Origin: Macrotrachela quadricornifera
Taxonomy: Eukaryota; Rotifera; Eurotatoria; Philodinida; Philodinidae
Direction: 5' to 3'
DNA: 64,000 nt
Assembly: GCA_022393335.1 (NCBI GenBank)
Contig: JAJEKB010000937.1
Location: 1 to 64,000 of the forward strand
In this document: positions 14,601-28,960 of the stretch, in pieces
Position numbering within the stretch: position 1 is the stretch's first letter
How the letters are laid out: each line of letters starts with the position of its first letter
Program-made: the position numbers and the translations under genes
The notes under the pieces: model-generated
The model's input: only the letters and a program-made list of their open reading frames with translations
What the model was told of the DNA's origin: nothing
Databases searched by the model: none

Positions 14601-15333
14601 ACGACATACTTGAAAAACAAAAAAAAGAACACTTAAAATAATAACAAGTGAGAAAATCGTATAAGAATTAAATCATATTGAAAAATAATTTTATGTGAAT
14701 TTCAATTATTTGTCATTTTTAGTTAATATAAAAGAAAACAAGGTATTTATTTCTTTGATATTTAATACATATAGAAGCTGCTGAGTAATTATTTCTTTTC
14801 GGCTTCCTCATGCGTACAATTGACACCTTTCTCTTTGAACCATTTTAATAATAATAATAACGGAAAAGGAAAAAGAAATATGTATGTATATGCACCTGAA
14901 CAATGTCCGTCGTTCACATCGTATATGTTCAATATTTGATTCAAAGTGACATACACATACAAATACACTCTCTCTCTCGTGTTTTGGTTGTATTTTTCTT
15001 GGCTTATATTCAAATTTCTTCTTTTTTTTTTCTTCTTCTTTCTTTTCTACGTACATTCATGCACATACCTGCATTGAATATATCGTTAGTTCGAAGGTAA
15101 GAACACAGAAGAAAAAGAAGAAAAAATAAATCGTTGAGCATCGACGGTCAACCGATGTTAACCTTTGCCTATGGATGAGTCGTTCTCTTTTCCGATTAAA
15201 TACTTCGGTGATATATCCACATGTATGTATGTATGTACGTATGTGCCTGTTGATTTAGTTGTATTATAGTAGTCAGCATCAAGAGATTTGATAGAAAAAA
15301 AAAAGTGATTGAATTTTTTTTATCTTATTTCAG
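11678..15333. other. No gene recognised; upstream region of the USP-like gene
   Basis: AT-rich sequence with homopolymer runs and no frame that looks coding on either strand. The region was read for the missing N-terminal half of the downstream USP-like protein (a Gly-Leu-x-Asn box) without success. A short hairpin AATCCGA...TCGGATT lies near 13956-13984. A short GTAT/GTAC microsatellite lies near 15221-15245. A strong donor (TTCGAAG|GTAAGAAC, near 15096) pairs well with the acceptor at 15333, so 15097-15333 is probably a 5' UTR intron. Confidence 0.45.
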
Positions 15334-15362
15334 ATCTTATTTATGAGAATAATGTTCAGCAG

Positions 15363-18300
15363 ATGAATCTTATTCAAGTGGTATGTATATTTATATTTAT
15401 CTATTTATTATATATATATATTTCTATCTAGCGTCGATGTGGCAATGTCAATTGTCTTTCTCATCATCAGCAAGAAAAAGAAAGTCTTGATAAGACAATG
15501 ATATTTACTCAACCAGTTTATCAAGTTGACGCGACTATTTTATGGTAAGTATATCCTAAGCTTTAAAATATAATGATTAAAAAAATGAAAATCTTTTATT
15601 TTTATTAGTCAATTAATAAAACAAATTGAAACAAAACGTTTAACAAAATCATTTGGTCAAATTCTCTATCTAGCATCAATAAATCAATTAGAATTAGATG
15701 AACAAATTTGTTCAATAAGTAATTGTGGTTATCAACAACGAAATGTTTTATTATTAACTAATGTTCCAGATTTAAGTATGAAATTGGTAATATTTATTTA
15801 AATAATTTAATGTTTATTTTATAGTTTCTATTGCTATTGATTGGACTTTATTTCAATGTACAACAAGTGATATAGAAGATTTTATTTCAACTATTGATCC
15901 ATTTATTTATTTACGTGAAGTAAAATAATAAAATTATTTTTTTATTTTTTTTCATTAAATAATTATTTATCATTTTATAGTTATTTTATGATGTAACTAT
16001 AAATGATGCTCGTATTAAACAACTTAATTTAATTGGTCTTATTTGTTTTTATGGTGGTAATATTGAAGTATTTTTTTCTTATGATCATACAACATCAAAA
16101 TGGCTTTTTTGTTTTGATGGAAATATAATTGTATCAGCTGATTGGAATGCTGTTAAAAGAAAATGTATTGATTTTCATTTACAACCATTTCTTCTTATTT
16201 ATGCAAATCCTAATCGAGATCCAGTTAATATAAGTCAATTACTTAAACGAACGGTGATTCAAACAAAAAATATGAATTGTAAGTATATGTGTTGTTAATT
16301 ATCGATAATGAAAAAAATACTTTAAATTACTACTTATATTATTCAATTTTTCTATATATATATATATTACATCATTACTTGTACAGCCTGTTCTGTCTAT
16401 ACAATCACCATTGTAGGAGCCTCGCCTGGTGATTACTTTTGTACTATTATGAGTATCTGTGTTGTGGCTAGCTCTATTCGAGTGTATAAGATGAGAGAGA
16501 AAAAGAAAAAAATATATATGTAAGAACATTGATGAACGGTAAAATACATGTAGTTCGTTCTCTTTTTTTCTTGTCATTTATCGCGCATGATTAGAAAATA
16601 ACACCGACCGATTACGTCTTATGTTTGTAGTTATACCTGACGAAAGAAGATTAGAACAAACTATTGCATTAAATAATACAAAAAATTCAATAATGACAAC
16701 AACATCACCAACAATAAAACAAAAAGAATTTAAATATCAATCAAATTCATTAGAAAATCTTCATAATATATCATCATTTGCTACACTTACTTCTTCTATG
16801 TTATTTATGCCTAAATCAACAATAAATACTTCATATATCAATCAAGAAACAGTTGCTAAAGTAATGCAACAACAATTATTAAAAAAAGAAACATTATCAG
16901 ATACAACATCAATATCATCATCAACAACATCATCACCAATTGTTCATATTCGACATCGAAATTGTCAAATATCACAACAACATGAAGATACATTATCAAG
17001 TGGAGATTCATCAGCATCATCACAACGTGATTCAGGTTTAAGTAGTGGAATTAATGATGAATTAAGTGATGAAAGTCCAAGAGATAGTCTTATTGAAAAT
17101 GAACAAACAATTATTAATAATTTAATTAAACAAACAGAACGTATTATGAGTAAGTAAAAATATATTTATATCAAATACTATCATGAATATTTTATTAAGG
17201 ATTTCGTTTTTCTCTTAAATATAAAATTTGAAACTAGATGAAATAATAGTAGTATTAGTAGGCGTTTCTAAATATATACTTATATAATGAAAGAGTAGTT
17301 TAATAATAGAGTGCATCTAGTTCACCCTTAAAAATAATAATAATAATAAATATACATTGTAATTTAAAATACGATACACTATACTCTTTTTTTTATGACA
17401 GATGTTTGTAAAGGATAAAATGTAATTGTGAAAAAATTCATAATCAATATATTATTTATACTGTATTATCCATATGAATGTAAAGTGACTGGATATATGA
17501 ACTTTTGCATCAACTTGTTTTTCTTTCAATATTGTCTCCAATTTAAATAATAATCTCAACCTAAGTTATATCGAAAATTTTACTTAAAATTACTCATTTT
17601 TTACTGTGAAATTATCGTATTGTTTATGAATGGTTGAAGACACATAATAAATTTACAAGGAAATTTTGATATAATTTGAGTTGAAATTCTTCTATAATAT
17701 TCAAAAAATACTCATGACTACTTTTCTCTGAAATGGATAAAAGTTTCTATCTTTTTAAAACCAAAAAAAAGTAATTTATTTGTTTACAGATACTATCTAA
17801 CTGATTAACAAAGTTTTTAAAAAGAATTTTATTCTTTAGATGATGATCATCTCGATATGTCATATGCATCAATTGAACATTATTTTGAAGAATCATTAAA
17901 ATATGAAAGTGCAAGTAATTATTCATTAGCATTAGAATCTTGTCAACAAGCTTTAATTCTTGTTGAAGAAATTCTTACTCTAAATCATAATCATAATCAT
18001 AATAATGGCATACTAATATATGCTCGAACGAAAAAAAATAGTCTATTATTAAGAATACGTTCATTAAGAAAACGACAAATAGAAGAACAAGAAAATTCAA
18101 TAAAATCTTATCCATCAACAAATTCATTAACATCAACATTTAAACCTGTAGAAAAAAATTTTAAAAAATCGGAAAATATTTATGATAATAATATATCAAA
18201 AACAACATCAATACTTTCATCAACAACAAAAATTTCACGTCCAAAAAAAAATGTTAAATTTTCAGATAATGTTGCATTAATTGTTCCAACATTAGATGAT

Positions 18301-18537
18301 AATAATGAACCACCATCCGAACATTTAATTCATTCATTTTTAAGAAAAATTCATCAACAACAAACAACATCCGATTCAGATTCTGATACACCATCATCAT
18401 CACTATCAAATGATATTCCAATTGGTTTAAGTGAATGTACACTTTGTCATAAACGTTGTTCAGATAATAATCAAATTGGAACTTATTGTTCCAATTGTCA
18501 TTTTTATATGCAACGATTTCAACCAGCGAACTCTTAA
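15363..18537 (+). CDS. USP53/USP54-like protein, C-terminal half of the USP fold plus tail
   Basis: Related to the inactive ubiquitin-specific peptidases USP53 and USP54. Exons: 15363-15380 (exon acceptor at 15333), 15432-15544, 15609-15775, 15825-15919, 15981-16278, 16631-17149, 17840-18537 (635 aa from this ATG). The match covers the zinc-finger part (CGNVNC at residues 9-14, ISNCGYQQRNVLLLTNVPDL), the LRELFYDVT segment and the block LNLIGLICFYGGNIEVFFSY with FQPFL-like LQPFLLIYANPNRDPVN, where active USPs carry catalytic His and Asp. Then come a Ser-rich tail, a helical segment from about residue 405 and a C-terminal zinc-ribbon-like pair, CTLCHKRC and CSNC, at about 602-622. The N-terminal half of the USP domain, with the Cys box, is not found in 3.6 kb upstream, so this is either a truncated gene, a gene with distant 5' exons, or a different start. 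The frame before the ATG is open back to the acceptor. Confidence 0.75.
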
Positions 18538-19878
18538 AAAAAATGAAAAATCTCTTTTTTTCCCCCTATCTTTTGAATCTCATTTATATATATACATATA
18601 TTCTGGTGCTGATATTTTTCTTATTTATTCGTTTTTTTTTGATTTTGTTGTGAATATACATGAATTATATAAACGATAAAGAAGAAAGATATTTATGTCA
18701 TAAGTCATTTTCTAGAAAAAAAAACAAAAAATAACTTCCCAAGATCTTGTATAAGAAAACGATGTTTTAATCTTTAGTTTGTATAATTTTTTATACAGTA
18801 AAACCTTTCCATTGTAAACACCATCGAAACTATTAACAAGTGTTTACTAGAGAGAGATGATGTGTGATTTACCGTAAAATGAAGAAAAAATTTCAGAACA
18901 TTTACTCTACATTGACTGTTCGTCTATTTATAGCTCAATGATTGAAAATAAAAGATTTTGCAACGCAAAAACAAAATTTAGTTTTCTTTTTTAAAACTCC
19001 TGATGCTATATATTTATTTACTGTTGAATTTATATAAATATCAATTAAACCAAAATTCAATTAAATTAATTCATGAATGTAACTACGATTCTTGCTAATA
19101 AATGAAGTTTTCATATCATTTCTATCATTCTTAGTGGCGATTTATTGATATACAATTGTCTACATTATCATCTTTATTATGATGAATTAATTATTTAGTC
19201 GTAGTACATAAGCAACAAATGACAAATAATAGAAAGAGATTATAATAGCAAAAGAAACTATAAAAAAGTGTTCATTAATAGAGATTTTATTGTAGTTCAA
19301 GGAAATATATTAAGATCGGATATTTGATGATAATATAAATAGAAAGAAAATAGTAATACGAACTAATCAACAATTTGAATAAAATAACACTAACAAACGA
19401 TTTTAATGCAACAGTGATTTAGCTAAACAGATAGAGAAATTATATAAGCAAATGAGCAGGAAATAATTTATCATAATATATTAGTAGTCATGATTATATT
19501 TAATCAGAATAATGAAAATTCAGTTTCGATATTATCGTGTCATAAAGGTGTTTGTTGCTCAAAAAATGATATTTTCCCATTCAAAATCTTAAATAACATG
19601 ATAGACAGTTAATCTGTCTATTTAAAATAATTTGCCTAAAGCACAATAGAGATGAATATCATGGCTTGTGCTTGTCGGAAGCAGGTTTTATGGTCTGTTC
19701 GGATCTCTGATACGCAATCTCAATGTATTACCATGTCGCTTTAATTTCAGAAAGCTTTGAAAAAAATCCATCAAAAGTATATCTTAAATTTAAAGAAAGA
19801 AGTATTAAAAAGTAAATAGTAAATTACATTATCTTTTATTGAAAATAAATTAAGACATAGAAATAAATAAAGAAATTT
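18538..19878. other. Convergent 3' flanks, no gene seen
   Basis: This stretch lies between the stop of the plus-strand USP-like gene and the stop of the minus-strand small gene. It is AT-rich and holds no coding-like frame. The segment near 19650-19745 is less AT-rich than its surroundings but no protein or RNA was recognised in it. Confidence 0.5.
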
Positions 19879-20423
19879 TTATTTTAAACTATTAAATAAT
19901 TTCATAAACGAAACGATCGTTCCACCCTTAATTTTAATTAAATATATTAATAAAATCAAAAAAAATATTTTTTTTTACTTACAAAAAATCTGACTAAACG
20001 TGAAGCAAAACCATTAATTGATCTTTGACCATAATTATCAAACTTATTATCCTATAATAAAAAAAATCAAAAGAATTTTGAAATCTATTGGATTCATTCA
20101 TACAGTTTGTGTTCCTTCATCGGTTTGCTTATATTTCTCATGTAGAATAACACAAGCGAGTATTGTTTGAGTCTGAATTGCTAATCAAATAAATTTTTTT
20201 AATTTAGATTAATGAATAAAAAAAAGAAAAAGAATTTTACATTGTGTTTGTATACGTTTCGTACTTAATCTTTGACTAGGACCAAGTCGTTTAACATCAT
20301 TATTAGTCAAAGATCTTGGATGAATACTAGATAATAAAAAGATTGATGGCATAATTTAAAAATATATAAATATATTTACCGAGCTGGTGTTTCAATACGT
20401 TTATCCTTTGTGAAAGCAGGCAT
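19879..20423 (-). CDS. Small five-exon protein with TQT motifs, unknown function
   Basis: Not recognised as a known family. Five short exons on the minus strand keep frame through GT-AG introns: 20380-20423, 20241-20326, 20104-20180, 19983-20051, 19879-19926, giving 107 aa that begin MPAFTKDKRIETPAR and end in LKLFNSLK-like hydrophobic sequence (SFMKLFNSLK then TAA). The exons are too short for a simple ORF search, but all four junctions fit in phase and codon use resembles neighbours. The middle holds IQTQSIQTQT and KQTDEGTQTD: TQT is the core of the motif by which partners bind dynein light chain LC8, and there are at least two such sites. The N-terminal half is basic. A scaffold or cargo adaptor binding LC8 is an inference from these motifs alone. 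The last exon is the least certain. Confidence 0.6.
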
Positions 20424-22894
20424 TGTTTAGAACGATAGAATAGAAAATTTGAATGTATATAAATATATAGAACACACAAGAATGAAGAAAAAGAATATGG
20501 ACTATAGTTTATATATACTGATAATTTAAGATGAAACGTACGTTTGAATAGACAGAGACATCTAATATTTCTCTTTTGGAGAAGATCGTTCTATAACTTT
20601 GAAATAGATTATTTTAAATTGAAAGAATTTAAAATAAAAAATTTAATTTAATATATGAAATAGATATTGTAAATTATGATATTAGAAATAAAAAAAATAA
20701 TTGATTGACATGTAACAAATAAAAATGTATTTTTAAGAATAATTATTTATCTTTAACATTTTAAAACTAATTAAGCTGTAATCAAATAGAAATCAATCAA
20801 ATATTTTCATAATAATTGTTTTATACAATTACTATCTGTAATAAAAATGTCAGAGTATATGTTTTCTACATCATAAAGATAAAACATGGTATTTTATTTA
20901 GATATAGACATTTCATTTGAGAAAAAAGGCAGAGAATTGGCCTTCGAACATTCTTATAATATTTTCTCTTATTATATAGCATTCATATCTGAATTTCGTC
21001 GATAAAATCTATTTAAAAAATATTTTTAATTTTATTTATTTAATTATAATAAAATATATTAAATTATCTGGATCATATATCAAAGAAAATAGTTTAATTA
21101 AAAAACTTATATATGTAAGACATGCTTTTTTTTTATTGTAAAGATATAAGTCAATGTTTGAATTAAAAAAAAGAAAAAAAGTATATGCATAATAGTGAAC
21201 TGCAAATAGTAAGAAATGGGAATAGAATTTTTAAAAGCAAAAATTGACCTTGCCCTTTTTACATACACATGACAAATGAACGTATATAACCATGAAAAAA
21301 AATCTTCAAAAATGTAATTTCATCGAGGAGAGTCCTCATCATTCAAGATCAGTTCTTGACATACATATATATATATATAGAAGTTCATCTACGCTTATAT
21401 GAATATATTATTATTTCTTTTTTTTCTTTATCAATTATCTAGTGGATCAAATCAGAATGTCGGCAAAATGAATTTCTTTTTTGTTAAATCATCATTTTTC
21501 AATTAATCTAAATCTTTTTTTCTTCTCTTTTTTGTCAATAGAAGTTGTCATTTAATAGAAGATTATCATTAAAAACTAATTATTACGCACGTTCAATCAT
21601 TTTAATAAGAATATGCTAGATATATTAAATAAAACCGTTTCATCGTATCTAACTATATGGAAATGAATAAGTTCTATTCATTTTATCGAGTAAAACATGA
21701 CGATAAAAAAAAATTTTTTTCCAATCTAATGGAAAATATGAAGGGCATCTTATTTGATGGAGTGTCAATAAACTTCAATGTTATATTCTTATAGTAACAA
21801 TTCACTCGATCGATTACTATCAGATATATTCTTATAATAATATAGTCATTCGATATAAAATACACAATGTTACATATTAATAAGGATATAAATCATTGCT
21901 TTTTCTGTCAAAATCATCGAGCACATATTATAATTTATAACATAAAATAACAATTGTTGATTTTGTCATGTCACACAAATAATACTAGTGTGAACCATCT
22001 GGAAATCCTTTTGAATAAAGTATTGTTTTTTTTCTCTCTTTCTTTCATTCTACAATACTGTGAATGACATTCAGCATGCTATCCGCTTTACCCATTACAC
22101 ATACCGATCGTGTCCTATTCAGTAAATAGATGTGTTCACCGTATATATTTTTTCAGCTTTTTTTTTGTTTTATTTGATACATAAAAACAGAAAGTAATGT
22201 TTATGTAATTTTCTTTTCCTTAAAAAGATAATGACAACAATCGTATAAAATAATAAAGTTTCTGTTATTTTCATTATTATTATTATGATCAATGACAATA
22301 AAGAACTATATTGATAAACTCGTCTTTGTTTTATATAAAACAAATATGTATGAGAAATATGATGAAAATAGATTTGTTAACGTGTTTGTGCGTGTGAGTG
22401 TGCATTCTATCTGTTGTGATGGAATGTTGTGCACTGATGAGAAAAAACAAGCGAATGAGAGTTCGGATGTTGATAAAATGAGAAAAGGGAGCCGCAGGAA
22501 ATCTTTCGAGAGAAAGCGAAAGAGAGTAGTCATGTCATCTATTGTTTGATCGGCAAGATCGTCACCCTTTCTCTCATTACTTGAGTTCTAAGACATACAC
22601 AGAGGGAGAGAGAGAGAGAGAGAAAAGAGATCGTATCTTATACGAGTTCTAAATATTATATTTCTCTTTTCTTTTCTTCTATCTATTTACTAGATTTGCT
22701 TTTTCCTAATACGACAACAATAATCGTTTCATCGTCATTACTATCATCATTGGACCAGAGTATATGATAAATAATTACTGATAATAGTGTTTGTCAGCAG
22801 TTGTATACAATTGAGACAAAAAAATAGAAAGAACAGAGAAACGAGAAACAAGCTCGAATACTAAAGTGTATCGAAAAAATAACAAAACTCATTC
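20424..22894. other. Intergenic stretch between divergent genes, with a GA microsatellite
   Basis: This stretch separates the minus-strand small gene from the first candidate stomatin exon, so it holds both promoters. It is AT-rich to about 22.3 kb. A GA-repeat tract lies at about 22601-22631, and the segment 22.3-22.9 kb is richer in G and C, which fits a promoter or 5' UTR of the stomatin gene. Frames of 60-85 codons exist here but lack coding-like composition. Confidence 0.45.
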
Positions 22895-25703
22895 ATGCGC
22901 AGTGCCAAACAACATCATAGTTGGAAATTAGATGATGAACGACGTAAACGATCGGCAGTATCATCCGTACAAACATCGCCAACAACGACAAACAATAACA
23001 GTCCTGGCAATTATGCGCATGAAAAAACTTATACAGGTATCTAATATTAGGATAAAATCCAGATGTTTATTCATCACACATAGAAAAGAGCAAAAAAAAC
23101 TAGATTAGTATTTGATCCTTGACTGTAATTAACGAGATTGTTGAAGTGTCAAATAATACAGACAACAAGAAATGAAACAATTTGTTGACAAAAAAAAATG
23201 ACAAAAACCTTGTACTTTGAATTGTCTAGAGACAAAAATCTTATTATTAGTTTTATTTTTTTTATTAAATGACATTGTAGTTCTAGTAGAGAATGTAATG
23301 ACAATAGCATCAGAATGTCAACTCTTCTCTCAATCGATTGCTCAAGCGTATTCAGATTGACTTGATAGAGAAAAAAAAAAGAAAAAAAGAGAAAAAGAGA
23401 AAACCAAATATAGACAATAGAACTGACAAAGTGATCAAATAGAATCGATAAGCAGATCAATATTCTTTTCCTAGTCGTATACGTCTATACTAAACATAAA
23501 CTATAGAATTTTCTTGATCACAATGTTATTTCGACAATCATCATCAGGGTATCGCATTGGTACTACATTCAATAATTGGACAGGTGAGAAAAATAAATCA
23601 TATCGAATTCCTACGCATATTGTACTTCATTTAAATAATTCTATAAATCAGTATTGATGAAGTACTACTGAACTAATAAAAACTAGACAAATATAGAGAA
23701 AATGCCTCTCGTCTTTTATATTTATTTCTTCTTCTCTTCATTACTTAATCATTTTGAGTATGCATGTGATCAAATGAACGAATTGCAAGCATGCATCTTA
23801 TAAATTGACTTCTTCCGTTCCTCTTTCTCGTTGTCGTTTCCCGAATAACAACAACTTGGTTTGGGGATGGGTGATGCATCGTCATCATCCGTTTGTTATT
23901 ATTGCCGTTTGCTTTCGATGAATTATTTCTTTCAGATAGATTAAAGCTTGAAATGATTTCTCTTGAGAAACAGAAACTACTAAAGATTTATCATTTTTCA
24001 CATGTCATTCAACAAAGATAGATCAGATTTCAGCTAGATACAACTGATTGTCTTATAACTGTCTTGTATATGTAGATTACTAGAAGACATTCAATTATCT
24101 AATTGGGCGGAGACTATATGTATATGCGTGAATAGAACAATAAAACTGAAGGAACATGCAGACAAGAGAAGGATTGAGAGAGTGACGGAAGGCTTTTCCG
24201 TTGACTCGGAGACTAAAAAAAAGGGAGTAGAAGAATGAAAGGAAAAAAAGAGAGAAGACAACGGAAACACATTTACGGTGAATCTGAACAACAAAAAAGA
24301 ATGCAGAATAGTGGATCTATTTGACGTTAAACATTCATTCATTCATTTATTCATATGAACGCACCACCATTATCAACCAGAAATACGAGAACGTCAAGTA
24401 GGTGAAATTTTTTTTTCTTTTTTTTTTGTAGAAAGAATATTTCGTTATTATTATATTGTATTATCATATATACCATTTGTAAACATTATCTGTCATTTGA
24501 CAAATACAACTGTCATCTCTTTTTCTGTCAAATAAGTGTCCTTGTTCGAAATGTAATAAAGTAGTAAAGAGAAAGTAACATTATGAATCTTTTGAATAAA
24601 CAAACACCTTAAGGACTCTACATAGAACACAAGAAAAAGATAGACTAGAAGACAGAACATGATAACATCGGCAGCAATAAAAGAATAATAATAGTAATAG
24701 AGAAATAGTAATAGGAATGGAAACATCAATTTTTATTGTCTTGCATGAGTTGTAGTAATATCCATAGAAATGGTTCGCATATTGTTCGAATAATAATAAG
24801 AAGAAGAAGTAGAAGAAGAAGAGAAAAAGACGATAACGAAGAATAACTATGATTCGAGATCGAAATGATCATTATCCACGTTTAACACCAGCAATTCATT
24901 TTTCGAGATCGTCAATTATTAGAACAGATGATGGTAAGTATCATTTTATTATTAATTAAATAATATTTTTTTTAAATCTATAATATTATATTAATAACTA
25001 TTTTTTATTTAGATTCTCATGGAGATTATAATCTGGGTTTATGTGGATATATATTACTTATTCTTTCTTATGTACTAATATGTCTCACATTTCCATTTTC
25101 TCTTACTGTTTGTCTTAAAGTAGGTATTTTTCTTTTCTTTTTTTAATTATAAATTAATCTATATTTATCTTGATTAGGTTGTTCAAGAATATGAACGAGC
25201 TGTTATGTTTCGACTTGGTCGTATATTGGGTGGTGCCAAAGTATTTTCCATATGACAAATTTTCCTCATTAATATTTTTTTTTTATTATTATTATAGGGG
25301 CCAGGTCTATTCATTATAGTACCATGCGTTGATGCGTATACAAAAGTTGATTTGAGAACAGTTACATTTGATGTACCACCACAAGAGGTTTCTATTATTA
25401 ATATAAAATATTAATGTTTTCCTTTATACGTATATATATATAGATTTTAACAAAAGATTCAGTAACCGTTGCTGTTGATGCTGTTGTATATTTTCGTGTG
25501 TTTGATCCTGTTATTTCTATTACCAATGTTGAAGATGCTCCGAAAAGTACACAATTATTGGCTGCTACTAGTTTACGTAATGTGTAAGTTATTTTAATAT
25601 GATTCATATTGATTTATAATTTTTCCTTTTTTCTAATAGTCTAGGTACAAAATCTTTACAAGAAATTCTTTCTGATCGAGAATCAATTGCACAAACAATG
25701 CAG
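22895..25703 (+). CDS. Stomatin-family membrane protein, 3' half lost at an assembly gap; four candidate first exons
   Basis: Stomatin-type SPFH protein: a monotopic membrane protein that oligomerises in lipid rafts and modulates ion channels. Shared exons: 25013-25119, 25178-25240, 25298-25387, 25444-25583, 25640-25703. They encode a hydrophobic hairpin ([18 protein letters not shown]) followed by the SPFH start ([80 protein letters not shown]), close to human stomatin. The last visible exon ends in a donor followed by a TA run that enters a 10-N gap, so about 100 or more C-terminal residues are missing. Four upstream ATG exons all end in phase 1 and all fit the 25013 acceptor: 22895-23036, 23523-23583, 24355-24397 and 24849-24933. 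With the nearest one, 183 codons are visible. Family is sure; use of each first exon is inferred. Confidence 0.88.
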
Positions 25704-25722
25704 GTATATATATATATATATA

Positions 25723-25732
25723 NNNNNNNNNN
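25723..25732. other. Assembly gap (10 N) between the stomatin and actin genes
   Basis: Ten N bases, a conventional placeholder of unknown true length. A TA microsatellite runs into it from the left; on the right it abuts intron 3 of actin copy 1. The stomatin 3' exons and the last actin exon, both expected here because the genes converge, are absent, so real sequence is missing. Confidence 0.97.
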
Positions 25733-25734
25733 AT

Positions 25735-27571
<1,837 letters not shown>

Positions 27572-28895
27572 TTATTGACACTCTTTCCAAATTGCTCGTT
27601 CTTTATCTGTTTGTGCTGCAGAAGATGGTAATTCACCATCATTATTTGGAATTGATGGATTAGCACCAGATGCAAGTAAAAGTTTAATACAATCAATGCT
27701 ACCGGCATGTGAAGCTATAATATAACAAAAGAAAACAAAAAATAAATGGTTAATTGTTAATAATATTATATTTTACCGTAAAATAATGGAGTTTGTCCAT
27801 CTTCATCACGAGCATCGAGATTAGCTCCGTATTTGAATAAAAGACGTATCATTGATTCGTTGCCTCTATCTGCTGCCCAATGTAATAAAGTTAATTGCTA
27901 AATAAAAGGAACTTTTTTTTTTAAATATGTATGATTTGCAATTTCTGAGATATTAGCCAATTTAATGAGTTATTATGAAGAAAAGTGATTTAAATTTTTT
28001 ATTATTAAACAGAAATATTCTCCGTTAGCATTTAGTACTAATGTTGTTGTTCTTATTATATTACTCAAAACACTAAGATAAAGATTTCAAAACAGATATT
28101 GTTATATGCATAGTACAGCTGTAATAGTTTTTTTCTAAGAAAGGATTGAGCTACAAGCATTCTTCAACATGCTAACTTATTGCTTTATGTTAAAAGTAAA
28201 GAAATTTTGAAATCTACTATTTTACCATATCATCTGGTTTATTAACATCAAAGTTTTTTTTGAGCATTTGTTCAACAAGTTTTTCATTACCATCTTGACA
28301 GAGTTCGTAAATTGTTTTTTTGTCATCCTTCAGTGGTTTTTCATCATCTTCTGCTGAAAATCGGCTAACACTAGGTCCCACATTCATTGCTTTCTAGTTA
28401 GAAAACGTGAATGAAAGATGTATCGGAATCATATTATTTATTTTACTTGAATAACTTTAACTTGTTTTTGTTGAATATCTGTTACTCGTTGGATGTATTC
28501 CTGGGATGCCTGAGATTTTGACATGGATTTTATGGCATCCCATGCTTCCCTAAAGTTAGAATAAAATATACGAACATATTCTTTTAATTGAAAAAAAAAG
28601 ATTGAAAAATTACCATTTTGTTTTTGCTTCAAAACTAAAATAACCTGGTCGCGGAGTGTTAACATCACCAACGGTAACCTTTAGAAAATAAAAAAAAAAC
28701 AGATGATTTTACATTGACTGTATATACTTATAAATTTACCTGTTTATATCGAGCATATAAATAGAGTAAATCATCACGTGAAAATAATGAATGATGAGTT
28801 TGAACATATAAAGCAGATTCTTGAAATCCCTCATCATCTTCGAGAACTGATTCAAGACCATCATCATCATTAGTCGATAGATTTGTTGCAGTCAT
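27572..28895 (-). CDS. ACBD6-like acyl-CoA-binding ankyrin protein
   Basis: Cytosolic and nuclear binder of long-chain acyl-CoA, like human ACBD6. Minus-strand exons: 28740-28895, 28614-28678, 28447-28549, 28226-28393, 27777-27897, 27572-27714 (251 aa; human about 280). The acyl-CoA-binding domain at about residues 20-105 shows LLYLYARYKQVTVGDVNTPR and TKWEAWDAIKSMSKSQASQE, including the Tyr-Lys-Gln and Lys-Trp residues that grip the CoA. A linker follows, then ankyrin repeats at about 165-250 (TLLHWAADRGNESMIRLLFK, DGQTPLFYASHAGSIDCIKL). The ATG is the only one giving the domain start. It lies 65 bases after the stop of the C1orf50-like gene on the same strand, with a splice acceptor between, so it is probably the second cistron of an operon. 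Confidence 0.92.
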
Positions 28896-28960
28896 TTTTT
28901 TTCTGAAAAGAAAAATTTTTATATTTTTATTTTTTCTTTTTATATAAAAAAAGAACAAAT
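28896..28960 (-). promoter_or_regulatory. Intercistronic spacer with candidate trans-splice acceptor
   Basis: Only 65 bases separate the stop of the C1orf50-like gene from the ATG of ACBD6. The spacer is AT-rich and ends in TTTTTCTTTTCAG at 28903-28915 (minus strand), seven bases before the ATG. No cis donor can serve this acceptor without cutting into the upstream gene, so it looks like a spliced-leader acceptor. This function is inferred from position. Confidence 0.55.

Noticed and set aside
14789..15100. Frames of 65-82 codons on both strands before the USP-like gene
   Set aside because: They overlap one another and encode homopolymer-type sequence. Joining the 15096 donor to the 15333 acceptor gives an early stop in the one ATG frame checked, so this looks like 5' UTR.
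16279..16630. Long intron of the USP-like gene as a possible extra exon or antisense gene
   Set aside because: The flanking exons join in phase to give sensible protein, and the 92-codon antisense frame has no recognisable content.
22292..22549. Plus and minus frames of 75-85 codons upstream of stomatin
   Set aside because: Lys/Arg and Ser/Phe-rich mirror images of each other with no splice partner; more likely promoter or 5' UTR.
25723..25732. Idea that actin copy 1 and stomatin are true truncated pseudogenes
   Set aside because: Both break exactly at an N gap and neither shows stops or frameshifts before it, so missing assembly sequence is the simpler explanation.
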